DNA of 64,000 bases from Temperatibacter sp965603205. Its GTDB lineage: Bacteria; Pseudomonadota; Alphaproteobacteria; Sphingomonadales; Kordiimonadaceae. The stretch spans positions 62,001 to 126,000 of the forward strand of contig CBFDCC010000004.1 in assembly GCA_965603205.1 (NCBI GenBank), read 5' to 3'. The translations under genes were made by a program, and so were the position numbers. Position 1 is the stretch's first letter, and the number at the start of each line of letters is the position of its first letter. The notes under the pieces were generated by a model that had not been told where the DNA came from, ran no database searches, and was given only the letters and a program-made list of their open reading frames with translations. Below, piece by piece: positions 54,004 through 63,384 of this stretch.

Positions 54004-55536
54004 ATGAGCATTAAACCTGTTGTACTTTGTATTCTTGATGGATGGGGCTACCGCGAAGATAGCGTCGACAACGCTATTAAACTGGCGGATACGCCTAATT
54101 ATGATCGTATGTGGCGTGATGGCAGTCGCGCATGGCTGGCGACCAGCGGCCCAAAAGTTGGCTTGCCTGACGGTCAGATGGGCAACAGCGAAGTTGGGCA
54201 TACTAATCTAGGAAGTGGCCGTGTTGTTCTTCAGGACCTACCTCGTATCGACAAAGCTTTTGCAGAGGATAGTGTCAAAGACATTCCCGCCTTTACAGAC
54301 TTTACTGCCAAGTTGAAGACAACAGGCGGCACAGCGCATATTATGGGGCTATTGTCTCCCGGCGGCGTTCACAGCCACCAAGATCATATGGTTGGTCTTG
54401 CAAAAGCTATTAGCGCAGCTGGTATTCCTGTGCGTTTTCACCTCTTCCTTGATGGCCGCGACACGGCACCGAATTCAGCATTAGAGTTTGTGGGGAAATT
54501 CGAGAGCGATATTGCAGCGTATCCTGACTGTGAAATAGCAACAGCCACTGGCCGCTATTGGGCGATGGACCGCGACAACCGCTGGGATCGCGTTTCAAGG
54601 GCTTACAACACGATGAGCGCGGCAAATAGTACTGCACAAGCTGATAATGCAGGTGCGGCTATTGAGACAGCCTATAATCAAGATAAAACAGACGAGTTTG
54701 TTGATGATACGGTCATTGGTAATTACACGGGCATGAACGACGGGGACGGCCTTATCTGCGCTAATTTCCGTGCTGATCGTGCTAGAGAAATATTATCGGC
54801 CTTTGTTGATCCTGCCTTTGCCGGATTTGAGCGCAAAAAAACCGTAACCTTTGGTGCGGTCCTTGGCATGGTTGAATATTCATCTGCTCTGAATGAATTT
54901 TTACCCGCTCTATTCCCATCTTTTGAAATTAAAAATAGCCTTGGCGAAATACTATCAAATTCAGGCATCAAGCAGTTACGTATTGCTGAGACAGAAAAAT
55001 ATGCTCATGTGACCTTTTTCTTTAACGGTGGTAAAGAAGATGTTTTTGACGGCGAAGACCGTATATTAATTCCCTCACCGGATGTGGCCACATATGATCT
55101 TCAGCCTGAAATGTCAGCGCCTGAGTTAACCGATAAACTGGTAGAGGCAATCGACAGCGGTATATACGGCTGCATCATCGTAAATTACGCCAACCCTGAT
55201 ATGGTGGGCCATACGGGCATACTATCAGCCGCACAAAAAGCTGTCGAAGCCGTGGACACATGCATTGGTCGCGTAAGGGGAGCCGTGACCCGCGCTGGTG
55301 GTACGCTGTTAGTTACTGCTGACCACGGCAATGTAGAGCTGATGCGCAATCAGGATACAGGTGTAGCCCATACTGCCCACACAAGTTTTGACGTACCAAT
55401 CGTGATGATAGGTGCGGATGACAAGGTGATTACTGATGGCTGTTTAGCTGATGTATCACCATCGATCCTTGGTTTGTTGGGCCTTGACCAACCCACCGAG
55501 ATGACAGGTAAAAATCTGATTATGGATAAGGAATAG
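54004..55536 (+). CDS. gpmI: 2,3-bisphosphoglycerate-independent phosphoglycerate mutase
   Basis: Glycolytic enzyme, two Mn ions. 510 residues. The catalytic Ser lies in GQMGNSEVGHTNLGSGR (about 60), with the first metal Asp in CILDGWGYR. Also HLFLDGRDTAPNS, ATGRYWAMDRDNRWDR, the metal site NYANPDMVGHTG and VTADHGNVELM. The ATG at 54004 is chosen because the longer frame overlaps rlmH. Confidence 0.97.
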   Translation: MSIKPVVLCILDGWGYREDSVDNAIKLADTPNYDRMWRDGSRAWLATSGPKVGLPDGQMGNSEVGHTNLGSGRVVLQDLPRIDKAFAEDSVKDIPAFTDFTAKLKTTGGTAHIMGLLSPGGVHSHQDHMVGLAKAISAAGIPVRFHLFLDGRDTAPNSALEFVGKFESDIAAYPDCEIATATGRYWAMDRDNRWDRVSRAYNTMSAANSTAQADNAGAAIETAYNQDKTDEFVDDTVIGNYTGMNDGDGLICANFRADRAREILSAFVDPAFAGFERKKTVTFGAVLGMVEYSSALNEFLPALFPSFEIKNSLGEILSNSGIKQLRIAETEKYAHVTFFFNGGKEDVFDGEDRILIPSPDVATYDLQPEMSAPELTDKLVEAIDSGIYGCIIVNYANPDMVGHTGILSAAQKAVEAVDTCIGRVRGAVTRAGGTLLVTADHGNVELMRNQDTGVAHTAHTSFDVPIVMIGADDKVITDGCLADVSPSILGLLGLDQPTEMTGKNLIMDKE

Positions 55537-55540
55537 ATAC

Positions 55541-56764
55541 CTGAAACTATCATTACCATATCATCTCATTGGGGCCTTTTCTGCTATGCTGCTGGTCACC
55601 ACAGCACCAACAGCACAAGAAGAAGAGCTTGAGCAGATCAATAGCGCCATCAAGCGCGGCGAAGCAAAAAAGAGCGCCTTAGAATCCCAAGCAAAGTCAG
55701 TAGCGAAAGAGCGTGAAAAACTCGTGGCACGCATGGTGGATTTCACCCGCGACATCCGCCTGACAGAGGCCAACATCCTGCGTCTTGATATACGCATTGA
55801 TACCCTAGACAAAGCCGCGAGTGAAAAACGCACCAACTTGCTCAGCCGCAAAGAGGATATGGTAGAGCTGATAGCTGCTTTACAACGCATGGGTATGCGC
55901 CCACCGGCTCTAACGTTGTTGCAGCCACAAGAGGCCTTAACAACTGCACGCTCCGCTGCACTTCTTTCAACATTATTACCCCATATCAGCAAAGGGGCAA
56001 AACGTCTGCGCGGCGACATTAAGGGGCTGAGTAATCTTTACACAGAGTTGTCAACTCAGCGTTTCAGCCTGAAAGACTCACTGATGAAGTTAGCGGCGCA
56101 AAATGACAAATTGAAAGTCCTAATTGCGCAGAGAGAACGCCAAGAATCTAGAGCACGATTGGCTGCAAAGCGTGAAGCCGAGCGCCTGCAAACATTATTC
56201 AGTCGTTCCCATTCTATGCAAGATATCTTAAAAAAATTAGACGCTGAGCGCAAAAGAGCCGCTGAGCGTGAAGCCAAACGCCTAGCAGAAGCCGCAGCGC
56301 GTAGAAGCAGAAGTACAGATACTGCATCAGCGCCAACCCAGCCTAGCCTTATGGGTCGACCTGATGGTATCCGCACGTCATTCAGCAGTGCGCGTGGTAA
56401 ATTATCCTTACCTGTTATTGGCTCAATCATCAGCAAATTTGGTGACAAAAATGGCCCCAGTAAGAACAAAGGTATTGAGGTTAGGTCTAGGTCAGCCTCA
56501 CAAGTTATTGCCCCCTTTGATGGCCAGATTGTTTATGCGGGCCCTTTTCGTGATTATGGGCAGTTACTCATAATTTCTCATGGCAATGGTTTTCACAGTC
56601 TGGTTGCTGGTTTTGGCACTTTATATAGCGCCCTTGGACAGTGGGTTCTACAAGGAGAACCCATCGGGGCCATGTCTAATACAGGTTCTAGCAGACCTAA
56701 TCTCTACGTAGAAATTAGACGCAACGGGAAATCTATTAATCCAGAACCGTGGTTTACCCACTAA
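55541..56764 (+). CDS. EnvC-like M23 murein hydrolase activator, proposed CTG start
   Basis: 407 residues from CTG at 55541. The first ATG (55586) would cut a signal peptide in half. The CTG start lies 7 nt after AAGGAA and yields MKLSLPYHLIGAFSAMLLVTT and cleavage near APTAQ, a complete signal peptide. The mature protein has long coiled coils (about 27-120 and 160-245) and a C-terminal degenerate LytM domain with no full zinc set (NKGIEVRS, HGNGFHSLVAG, NLYVEIRRNG). EnvC activates amidases at division. The order gpmI-envC-ctpA is a standard one. Confidence 0.85.
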   Translation: MKLSLPYHLIGAFSAMLLVTTAPTAQEEELEQINSAIKRGEAKKSALESQAKSVAKEREKLVARMVDFTRDIRLTEANILRLDIRIDTLDKAASEKRTNLLSRKEDMVELIAALQRMGMRPPALTLLQPQEALTTARSAALLSTLLPHISKGAKRLRGDIKGLSNLYTELSTQRFSLKDSLMKLAAQNDKLKVLIAQRERQESRARLAAKREAERLQTLFSRSHSMQDILKKLDAERKRAAEREAKRLAEAAARRSRSTDTASAPTQPSLMGRPDGIRTSFSSARGKLSLPVIGSIISKFGDKNGPSKNKGIEVRSRSASQVIAPFDGQIVYAGPFRDYGQLLIISHGNGFHSLVAGFGTLYSALGQWVLQGEPIGAMSNTGSSRPNLYVEIRRNGKSINPEPWFTH

Positions 56765-56893
56765 AGCCATATATCTGCCATAGAGTAGGATTAAGATATA
56801 ATTAGGATAGATAGACTAAACTTATTGTGACTAGTCAAATAGCCTTTTGGGCGCTACTGTTATGGCAATGAAGAATTAAAAAGGATGAAATAC

Positions 56894-58264
56894 ATGCGAC
56901 GCGTGATCAAAGGTGCATTAGTTGGATTAATGATGGCAGCCCCACTGCCCGTTATGGCACAACAGACAAGCAATGATGACCTGTATGAGCAACTAGATAT
57001 TATGGTGCGTATTTTTGAACATGTGCGCAACGATTATGTCGATGAAGTTGATCAAAAAGAAGTCATTGAAGCAGCTATCCAAGGCATGCTTAAATCATTA
57101 GACCCTCATTCTAGTTACATGAATTTAAAAGCCTATGAAGGCGTTCAAATACAAATGCAAGGCGAATATGGCGGTCTTGGCATCGAAGTGCAAATGGATA
57201 AAGGGCTTGTTAAAGTCGTATCACCCATTGATGACACACCTGCTGATCGTGCTGGCATTTTAGGCGGTGATTATATCTCTCACATTGACGGTGATAGCAT
57301 CCAAGGAAAAACTCTAACCGACGCAGTTGCCAAAATGCGTGGCAAAGCTGGTGATCCTATCGTTATTACAGTTTTGCGTGAAGGCGAAAAAGAGCCATTT
57401 GATGTCACCATCATACGCGATAAGATTAAGGTTCAATCGGTGCGTCATCGTGTCGAAGAGGACACAATCGGTTATCTGCGAATAGCAACATTTAACATGC
57501 AAACCACACCAGGCATGCTAAACTCAATTGAAAAACTAAAGGCTGAACTGGGCGATAAAATGGAAGGCTTAGTCTTAGACCTTCGTAACAATCCGGGCGG
57601 TATGCTTCGTGAAGCTATCTCAGTATCTGATGCCTTTTTAGAAGGCGGTGAAATAGTTTCAACCCGTGGCCGTCACCGTGTAAATAATAATCGTTGGTAC
57701 GCTAAAGCTGGCGATCTTTTGGACGGCCTGCCTATTGTTGTATTGACTAACGCTTATTCAGCGTCGGCCTCTGAGATTGTTGCCGGTGCTCTACAGGATC
57801 ATAAGCGTGCCATTATCCTTGGTGACCGTAGTTTTGGTAAAGGTACAGTCCAAACTGAAATTCAGCTGGGTCAAAAACGTGACCGCGCTATTCGTATTAC
57901 GACTGCGCGTTATTACACGCCTAGTGGCTCGTCTATTCAAGGTCGCGGCATCGAGCCTGATATCGAGGTGTTATTCCCATTTGAAAAACGCATGAAGTCA
58001 CGCCGTGAATCTGATTTACTAAACACAATTAGCAACACGCAAGATGATGTGGATCGTGCAGGAGAAGTAGATGAACTGCCTAAAGAAGTAGTTGAGGATA
58101 AGGTAGAAGATACCGAAGCTAACAGCAGACGCCCTGTTGTAGATATCCAGCTGAAATATGCCGTTAAACTTCTTAAGGGATTAAATGTAATTGAAAAACC
58201 TATTATTGCGTCCGCCAATAGCATCTCAATTGATGAGAATGCTAAAAGCACGCAAGAAGAATAG
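56894..58264 (+). CDS. ctpA: Carboxyl-terminal processing peptidase (S41), CtpA
   Basis: 456 residues. Signal peptide ending about VMAQQ, then an N-terminal helical region, a PDZ domain (about 85-165, LGIEVQMDKGLVKVVSPI), and the peptidase core with LVLDLRNNPGGML, the nucleophile Ser in NAYSASASEI and the general base Lys in RSFGKGTVQT. The ATG at 56885 is immediately after the only Shine-Dalgarno; the ATG at 56894, 8 nt after AGGA, is better. A periplasmic protease that can process envelope hydrolases, fitting its EnvC neighbour. Confidence 0.93.
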   Translation: MRRVIKGALVGLMMAAPLPVMAQQTSNDDLYEQLDIMVRIFEHVRNDYVDEVDQKEVIEAAIQGMLKSLDPHSSYMNLKAYEGVQIQMQGEYGGLGIEVQMDKGLVKVVSPIDDTPADRAGILGGDYISHIDGDSIQGKTLTDAVAKMRGKAGDPIVITVLREGEKEPFDVTIIRDKIKVQSVRHRVEEDTIGYLRIATFNMQTTPGMLNSIEKLKAELGDKMEGLVLDLRNNPGGMLREAISVSDAFLEGGEIVSTRGRHRVNNNRWYAKAGDLLDGLPIVVLTNAYSASASEIVAGALQDHKRAIILGDRSFGKGTVQTEIQLGQKRDRAIRITTARYYTPSGSSIQGRGIEPDIEVLFPFEKRMKSRRESDLLNTISNTQDDVDRAGEVDELPKEVVEDKVEDTEANSRRPVVDIQLKYAVKLLKGLNVIEKPIIASANSISIDENAKSTQEE

Positions 58265-58331
58265 CTTTATATTTGACATTTACTCCTGTTTATCCCAATT
58301 AGAGAATTATAATTAAAGGGGCTCAAATAGC

Positions 58332-59438
58332 GTGTTTACAAGTTTCAAAGCATTATTCATCGCATGGTTTCTATCTGCTGCCATTATTGGTGGTGGCGGT
58401 TATTATGTCCAAGAGCTTTATTATGCAAGCGGTGACACGTCTGCTAATGAGGAACATGATGTAGAGCAAGGTGACCACCAGATAGAACCTGAAGATGAGG
58501 GTCCCCAACTAGAATTCACCAGTACATCCACTGACACCCATGCCAAAAAAGAAATCAGCCGAGGTATGGGCATTAAGGCCGATGCAAAAGTACCTTCTCT
58601 TCAGGAAACATTCACTCAATCAATCCAACGTGGGATATTACCAATTAATGCTTTACCTGCACTGATGGAGCAGAGTGAGAGTGGTCCCCTACCAAAAAGG
58701 GCCGGAGAGATATCACCTTTCACGGCCTACGGCGCGCCTGATCCTAGTGGAGGTCGAGGACCTCGTATTGCCTTAATGGTAACAAATATGGGTATGAGCG
58801 CACGACTTAGCGAGCGCGCCATTCAAGAGCTACCAAGCACTGTTAGCCTGAGTTTCTCACCCTATGGCCGCAACTTAGATCAGCTAGCCATGAGCGCCCG
58901 CCGTGCTGGCCATGAAGTATTTTTAATGCTGCCGATGGAACCATTAAATTACCCCAAAGATGATCCAGGCGCACTTGCCCTGCTTATTAAGAATTCCAAC
59001 GAGCGTAACATTGCTAACTTAAAAGCCACCATGACCAGATTAAGTGGTTTTGTTGGCGTAACATCATCTATGGGCACAAGATTTTCAACAAGTGTTAGGT
59101 CAATTCGCCCCATATTAGCTGAGCTAAATAAGCGCGGCCTTATGTATGTGGATAGCCGTGAAACTCAGTTTACCCGTGCGCCAGGACAGGCTCAATTGAT
59201 GAAGCTGCCTGTTGCTATCAACGAGCGGTTCATCGATCTAGATTTAACAGCATCCGAGATAAGTCAGGCCTTAACTGACCTAGAAGATAAAGCCTTGCAA
59301 AAAGGCATTGCTATTGGGTTTTCATCTAACAAGCGCATTGTCGTTGATACCATTAAGATATGGGCAGATACACTATCCTATCGCGGCATTACCTTGGTTC
59401 CTGTCTCATCGCTAGCTAACGCACAGCGAATACAATAA
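58332..59438 (+). CDS. Divergent polysaccharide deacetylase (YibQ/DUF610)
   Basis: 368 residues, GTG start at 58332. A membrane anchor or signal (about 8-25) and an acidic low-complexity linker (about 35-65) precede the deacetylase-like domain (about 145-368; RIALMVTNMGMS, SLSFSPYGRNLD, GHEVFLMLPMEPLNYPKDDPG, VTSSMGTRFSTS). The family resembles NodB-type deacetylases but lacks a standard metal site. The ctpA-yibQ-rppH order is typical of the class. The stop overlaps the rppH ATG (TAATG). A cell-envelope role is inferred. Confidence 0.88.
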   Translation: MFTSFKALFIAWFLSAAIIGGGGYYVQELYYASGDTSANEEHDVEQGDHQIEPEDEGPQLEFTSTSTDTHAKKEISRGMGIKADAKVPSLQETFTQSIQRGILPINALPALMEQSESGPLPKRAGEISPFTAYGAPDPSGGRGPRIALMVTNMGMSARLSERAIQELPSTVSLSFSPYGRNLDQLAMSARRAGHEVFLMLPMEPLNYPKDDPGALALLIKNSNERNIANLKATMTRLSGFVGVTSSMGTRFSTSVRSIRPILAELNKRGLMYVDSRETQFTRAPGQAQLMKLPVAINERFIDLDLTASEISQALTDLEDKALQKGIAIGFSSNKRIVVDTIKIWADTLSYRGITLVPVSSLANAQRIQ

Positions 59439-59917
59439 TGACTTATGATCATCTACCCTACCGTCCATGCGTTGGTATAATGCTGCGCAATGCGCAGGGG
59501 GAGATATGGGTTGGAGAACGTATTGACACACCTGGCGCATGGCAAATGCCACAAGGAGGCATTGATAAAGGCGAATCAATTGAATCTGCTGCGCTACGTG
59601 AATTAGAAGAAGAAATAAGTGTAACCGCAGTAAATGTAAGCATAATTTCAAATACAAGCGATTGGATTAAATATGACTTACCCGACCACCTTATAAAAGA
59701 TAAAAAGGTTTGGGGCGGCAAATACCGCGGCCAAAAGCAACGGTGGTTCTTATTGCAGCTAAAATGTGATGATTCTGCGATTTCCATAGAAACAAAACAT
59801 CCTGAATTTGCAAGGTGGCAATGGATCGAGCCCGATAAAATACTTGACCTTATCGTACCATTTAAGCGTCAAGTATATGAGACGGTACTGAATTTTTTTA
59901 AACCGTATCTTATATAA
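59438..59917 (+). CDS. rppH: RNA pyrophosphohydrolase RppH (Nudix)
   Basis: Removes pyrophosphate from 5' ends of mRNA, starting decay. 159 residues. Nudix box G-x5-E-x7-REUxEEx: GGIDKGESIESAALRELEEE (about 41-60). Upstream YRPCVGIMLRNAQGEIWVGER and downstream KRWFLLQL-type (QRWFLLQLK) segments are RppH-like. Coupled to yibQ. It ends the long co-directional run. Confidence 0.94.
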   Translation: MTYDHLPYRPCVGIMLRNAQGEIWVGERIDTPGAWQMPQGGIDKGESIESAALRELEEEISVTAVNVSIISNTSDWIKYDLPDHLIKDKKVWGGKYRGQKQRWFLLQLKCDDSAISIETKHPEFARWQWIEPDKILDLIVPFKRQVYETVLNFFKPYLI

Positions 59918-59956
59918 TGTGTTGCATAGTCTACGTAATTATCTGACAGTGCTAAT

Positions 59957-60427
59957 ATGAATAAAGCGTTAGACTTAATGAATGTAGATTTTAATGTAGA
60001 TGACTTACCGTGGGAAGCTGCGCGTGTCCTCTATGATTGGTGGCAAAAAAAAGTTGATGAGCTTGGCAGGCCCCCATCAAGAGATGACTTTAAACCTCAA
60101 CAATTTGTCAAACATTTACCTACAATCATGCTCGTGGACATCCTACAGGATCCAGAACGTTTTATCATTAGATTAGCTGGGACAAAACTCATTGACAATA
60201 TGGGCCATGAGCTGACTGGCAAATTCATCACTGAGCTAAAAGAGGGTGACGGCATACAGGCACGCTTCTCTAAGCAAGTAGAAAACGGCAAACCTTATTT
60301 CTTTGTGGATACCCCCCTAGCTTGGGCAAATAAAGAGTACTCCACATACGGTATATTATCGGTGCCTTTGAGTGATCAAGATGGTAATATTAATATGCTA
60401 CTATCCAGCCTACTATTTAAGAGTTGA
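59957..60427 (+). CDS. PAS_5-family protein, tandem copy 1
   Basis: 156 residues, one PAS_5-like domain (PF07310 type). Shared core with the next two genes: FNVDDLPWEAARVLYDWW, then SRDDFKPQQFVKHLPTIML, FIIRLAGTKLIDNMGHELTG, and WANKEYSTYGILSVPLSD. No output domain, signal peptide or membrane segment. Acts, if as other PAS modules, in ligand or protein binding; real function unknown. ATG at 59957 with no strong ribosome site. Confidence 0.78.
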   Translation: MNKALDLMNVDFNVDDLPWEAARVLYDWWQKKVDELGRPPSRDDFKPQQFVKHLPTIMLVDILQDPERFIIRLAGTKLIDNMGHELTGKFITELKEGDGIQARFSKQVENGKPYFFVDTPLAWANKEYSTYGILSVPLSDQDGNINMLLSSLLFKS

Positions 60428-60431
60428 GATA

Positions 60432-60914
60432 ATGACAGATGATCCGTTAAAACTAATGCATCTTGACTTCACCGAAGGTGATTTATCATGGGCTGGCGGC
60501 CGCAAGCTTTTTAGATGGTGGCAGGATATTTTAAATGAGACAGGGGCTATACCTAAACGGTCTGATTTTAACCCTATGAAATTCACACGTTATCTACCTG
60601 ATATTATGCTAACCGATGTCAGTTATGACCCCTTAGATTTCCACATCAGATTATCTGGAAGTAACTTTAATGATGCGATGGGGTATAACCCTACGGGTAT
60701 GCGATTAAAAGATTTAAGCGGCGGTGATGATATACATGCGCGCTACTGCGAACTAGTACGCATATCAAAGGCCTATTACGCGTTAGGCCTTCCACAGAAA
60801 TGGGCCAAACAAGACTATCAAGAATATAATACATTGATACTGCCATTATCCGATGATGGTAAAACCGTAAACATGCTACTCAATGTGAATGAATATTACG
60901 TGCCAAAGATGTAA
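60432..60914 (+). CDS. PAS_5-family protein, tandem copy 2
   Basis: 160 residues, homologous over its length to copies 1 and 3: FTEGDLSWAGGRKLFRWWQDI, KRSDFNPMKFTRYLPDIML, FHIRLSGSNFNDAMGYNPTG, WAKQDYQEYNTLILPLSDDG. The ATG at 60432 is 4 bp after the stop of copy 1, consistent with co-transcription. The frame from 60372 overlaps copy 1 and is not used. Function unknown. Confidence 0.78.
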   Translation: MTDDPLKLMHLDFTEGDLSWAGGRKLFRWWQDILNETGAIPKRSDFNPMKFTRYLPDIMLTDVSYDPLDFHIRLSGSNFNDAMGYNPTGMRLKDLSGGDDIHARYCELVRISKAYYALGLPQKWAKQDYQEYNTLILPLSDDGKTVNMLLNVNEYYVPKM

Positions 60915-60944
60915 TTTAGCCAAGGGTATAATTTAGCCAAGGTA
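60912..60944 (+). repeat. Short tandem duplication after PAS copy 2
   Basis: TAATTTAGCCAAGGGTA is followed directly by TAATTTAGCCAAGGTA, the first copy including the TAA stop of the gene. A recent small slippage duplication in the spacer between copies 2 and 3. Confidence 0.8.
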
Positions 60945-60954
60945 TAACTAAAAC

Positions 60955-61428
60955 ATGACTGATATTCAACCAGATACTTTAACAGATAACTTTACGGCAG
61001 ATGACCTAATTTGGGAGTCTGGCCGCGCTATCTATGAATGGTGGTCTGCTCATGCTGCCTCGGGTAAAATACCTGCCCGCAAAGATTTTGAGCCCATGAA
61101 ATTTGCAAAGCATCTACGTAATATATCTTTAATTGATGCAACGGATCAAAGGGATGAATTTTATGTAAGATTAATAGGTACTTCTCTTACAGAAGCTATG
61201 GGATATGACCCCACTGGTGATAAGGTATCTACAGTAAAAGGCAGTGAAGAAATTTATGAACGATATAACGCAGTTATTGATAGTAAAAAACCACACATGA
61301 TGCTGCAAACCTCACTATTTTGGGCAAATAAAGATTACATCCATTACCACATCCTATATTTACCACTATCGGATGATGGTGAAACAATAAACATGTTACT
61401 CGTAGTAACCCAATTTAACAAAAGATAA
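60955..61428 (+). CDS. PAS_5-family protein, tandem copy 3
   Basis: 157 residues. FTADDLIWESGRAIYEWWSAH, ARKDFEPMKFAKHLRNISL, FYVRLIGTSLTEAMGYDPTG, WANKDYIHYHILYLPLSDDG. Slightly closer in places to copy 1 (WANK, RL.GT) and in others to copy 2 (MGY.PTG, PLSDDG). Single-domain, cytoplasmic. Convergent with the ATP synthase operon, whose terminator follows. Confidence 0.78.
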   Translation: MTDIQPDTLTDNFTADDLIWESGRAIYEWWSAHAASGKIPARKDFEPMKFAKHLRNISLIDATDQRDEFYVRLIGTSLTEAMGYDPTGDKVSTVKGSEEIYERYNAVIDSKKPHMMLQTSLFWANKDYIHYHILYLPLSDDGETINMLLVVTQFNKR

Positions 61429-61449
61429 GCTTTCATTATTATATGGGTG

Positions 61450-61482
61450 ACAAAAAAGGCGGCTACCGAAGTAACCGCCTTT
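61450..61482 (-). terminator. Intrinsic terminator of the ATP synthase operon
   Basis: On the minus strand AAAGGCGGTTAC-TTCG-GTAGCCGCCTTT is a 12-bp stem with one mismatch or wobble and a stable UUCG loop, followed by a T-run (61457-61452). It can also stop the convergent PAS transcript. Confidence 0.93.
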
Positions 61483-61507
61483 AATAATTTCATAGTACAA
61501 GCGCTAT

Positions 61508-61915
61508 TTAAGCAGCAATTACGTCCTGTAGTGCAAGCATCCAAGCAAGTTCTTTCTCGAAAGCAGCCCGCTCTACATCGTCTTTAGCGTCTTCGATATC
61601 TTCACGTGTATCAGTGATTTTTTGTGTAAGATCAGCAGCATCAACACCGTCAATCTCAATCACTTCCTCCGCGAGGATTGTAAGGCCTTCTGGGCTAACC
61701 TGAGCAAGACCACCTTTTAAAAAAAGGTTTTCAGGCTCTGAACCTTCACTCTCATACACTTCGACAATACCAGGACGAATAGTAGACATCATCGGCGCAT
61801 GGTTTGGCAGAACAGCAAAATCACCATCGCTGCCAGGAACCACTATCTGAGCCACAGTCGCGTCTTTTAACAGGCGCTCTGGTGACACGATTTCAAGGCG
61901 TAATGTATCAGTCAT
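61508..61915 (-). CDS. atpC: ATP synthase F1 epsilon subunit
   Basis: 135 residues. MTDTLRLEIVSPERLLKDATVAQIVVPGSDGDFAVLPNHAPMMS in pieces is the family N-terminal beta sandwich, followed by LKGGLAQVSPEGLTILAEEV and a helical hairpin (DTREDIEDAKDDVERA). Inhibitory and coupling subunit of F1. Last gene of the operon, 21 bp after atpD. Confidence 0.97.
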   Translation of the reverse strand: MTDTLRLEIVSPERLLKDATVAQIVVPGSDGDFAVLPNHAPMMSTIRPGIVEVYESEGSEPENLFLKGGLAQVSPEGLTILAEEVIEIDGVDAADLTQKITDTREDIEDAKDDVERAAFEKELAWMLALQDVIAA

Positions 61916-61936
61916 TATGTCCTAGTCCTTCTTTAC

Positions 61937-63361
61937 TTACGCAGCTGCAGCAGCAAGCTTTTCAGCTTTTGCTTTAACTTGATCAAGATTACCTACAAGA
62001 TAGAAAGCAGCCTCTGGAAGGTGATCATACTCACCAGCCACAATCGCTTTAAAGCCTGAAACAGTGTCTTCAAGTGCTACGAACTCACCAGGTGTACCAG
62101 TAAAGATTTCCGCAACGTGGAAAGGCTGTGACAAGAATTTTTCGATCTTACGAGCGCGTGCTACTACTAGCTTATCTTCTTCTGAAAGTTCGTCCATACC
62201 AAGAATCGCAATGATATCTTGTAGTGACTTATATTTCTGAAGTAGTTCCTGAACAGAACGAGCAACTGAATAATGCTCATCACCAAGAACGCGTGGATCA
62301 AGAATACGGCTTGTTGAATCCAATGGATCCACCGCAGGGTAAATACCCTTTTCCGCAATCGCACGGTTAAGAACTGTTGTCGCGTCCAAGTGAGCAAATG
62401 ATGAAGCTGGCGCAGGGTCAGTCAAATCATCGGCAGGTACGTATACGGCCTGTACAGAAGTAATCGAACCCTTCTTAGTCGTTGTAATACGCTCCTGTAG
62501 CGTACCCATATCAGTCGCTAGTGTTGGCTGGTAACCCACAGCAGATGGAATACGACCAAGTAGCGCTGACACCTCAGCACCCGCTTGTGTAAAGCGGAAG
62601 ATGTTATCAACGAAGAATAGAACGTCTTGACCTTCTTGGTCACGGAAATACTCAGCCATTGTCAAACCAGACAAGGCAACACGAGCACGAGCGCCCGGAG
62701 GTTCGTTCATCTGACCATAAACTAGAGCAGCTTTACTGTCGCCCTCTAGGTTAATAACGCCTGATTCAATCATTTCATGGTATAGATCGTTACCCTCACG
62801 CGTACGCTCACCAACACCAGCAAATACTGAGAAACCACCATGGCCTTTAGCGATATTGTTAATAAGTTCCATAATGAGAACTGTTTTACCAACACCAGCA
62901 CCACCGAACAAACCAATCTTACCACCTTTTGAGTAAGGCGCTAATAGATCAACAACCTTAATACCAGTTACAAGAATTTCTTGCTCTGTTGATTGCTCTG
63001 CAAACGCAGGTGCCTCAGCGTGAATTGGCATAACCTGTTTGTGACCAATTGGGCCACGCTCATCAATAGGCTCGCCGATCACATTCATGATACGACCCAG
63101 AACTTCTGGACCTACTGGTACAGAAATAGGGGCGCCAGTTGATGAAACGGGTTCACCACGTACGAGGCCTTCTGTACTGTCCATCGCGATTGTACGAACT
63201 GTGTTCTCGCCAAGGTGCTGCGCAACTTCTAGAACTAGGCGTTCGCCATTATTTTTAGTCTCAAGGGCCACCATGATTTCTGGTAATTCACTGTCGAACT
63301 TAACGTCGACAACGGCACCAATAACCTGGCTTATGCGGCCTGTACTTTTCGTGTTAGCCAT
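61937..63361 (-). CDS. atpD: ATP synthase F1 beta subunit
   Basis: Catalytic subunit. 474 residues: P-loop GGAGVGKTVL (about 152), catalytic Glu in GVGERTREGND, Walker B ALVYGQMNEPPGARARV and VLFFVDNIFRFTQAG, and the DELSEEDKL DELSEED loop. Starts MANTKSTGRISQVIGAVVDVKF. 23 bp after atpG. Confidence 0.99.
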   Translation of the reverse strand: MANTKSTGRISQVIGAVVDVKFDSELPEIMVALETKNNGERLVLEVAQHLGENTVRTIAMDSTEGLVRGEPVSSTGAPISVPVGPEVLGRIMNVIGEPIDERGPIGHKQVMPIHAEAPAFAEQSTEQEILVTGIKVVDLLAPYSKGGKIGLFGGAGVGKTVLIMELINNIAKGHGGFSVFAGVGERTREGNDLYHEMIESGVINLEGDSKAALVYGQMNEPPGARARVALSGLTMAEYFRDQEGQDVLFFVDNIFRFTQAGAEVSALLGRIPSAVGYQPTLATDMGTLQERITTTKKGSITSVQAVYVPADDLTDPAPASSFAHLDATTVLNRAIAEKGIYPAVDPLDSTSRILDPRVLGDEHYSVARSVQELLQKYKSLQDIIAILGMDELSEEDKLVVARARKIEKFLSQPFHVAEIFTGTPGEFVALEDTVSGFKAIVAGEYDHLPEAAFYLVGNLDQVKAKAEKLAAAAA

Positions 63362-63384
63362 TTGCTACACTCCTTAGTGGTCTT

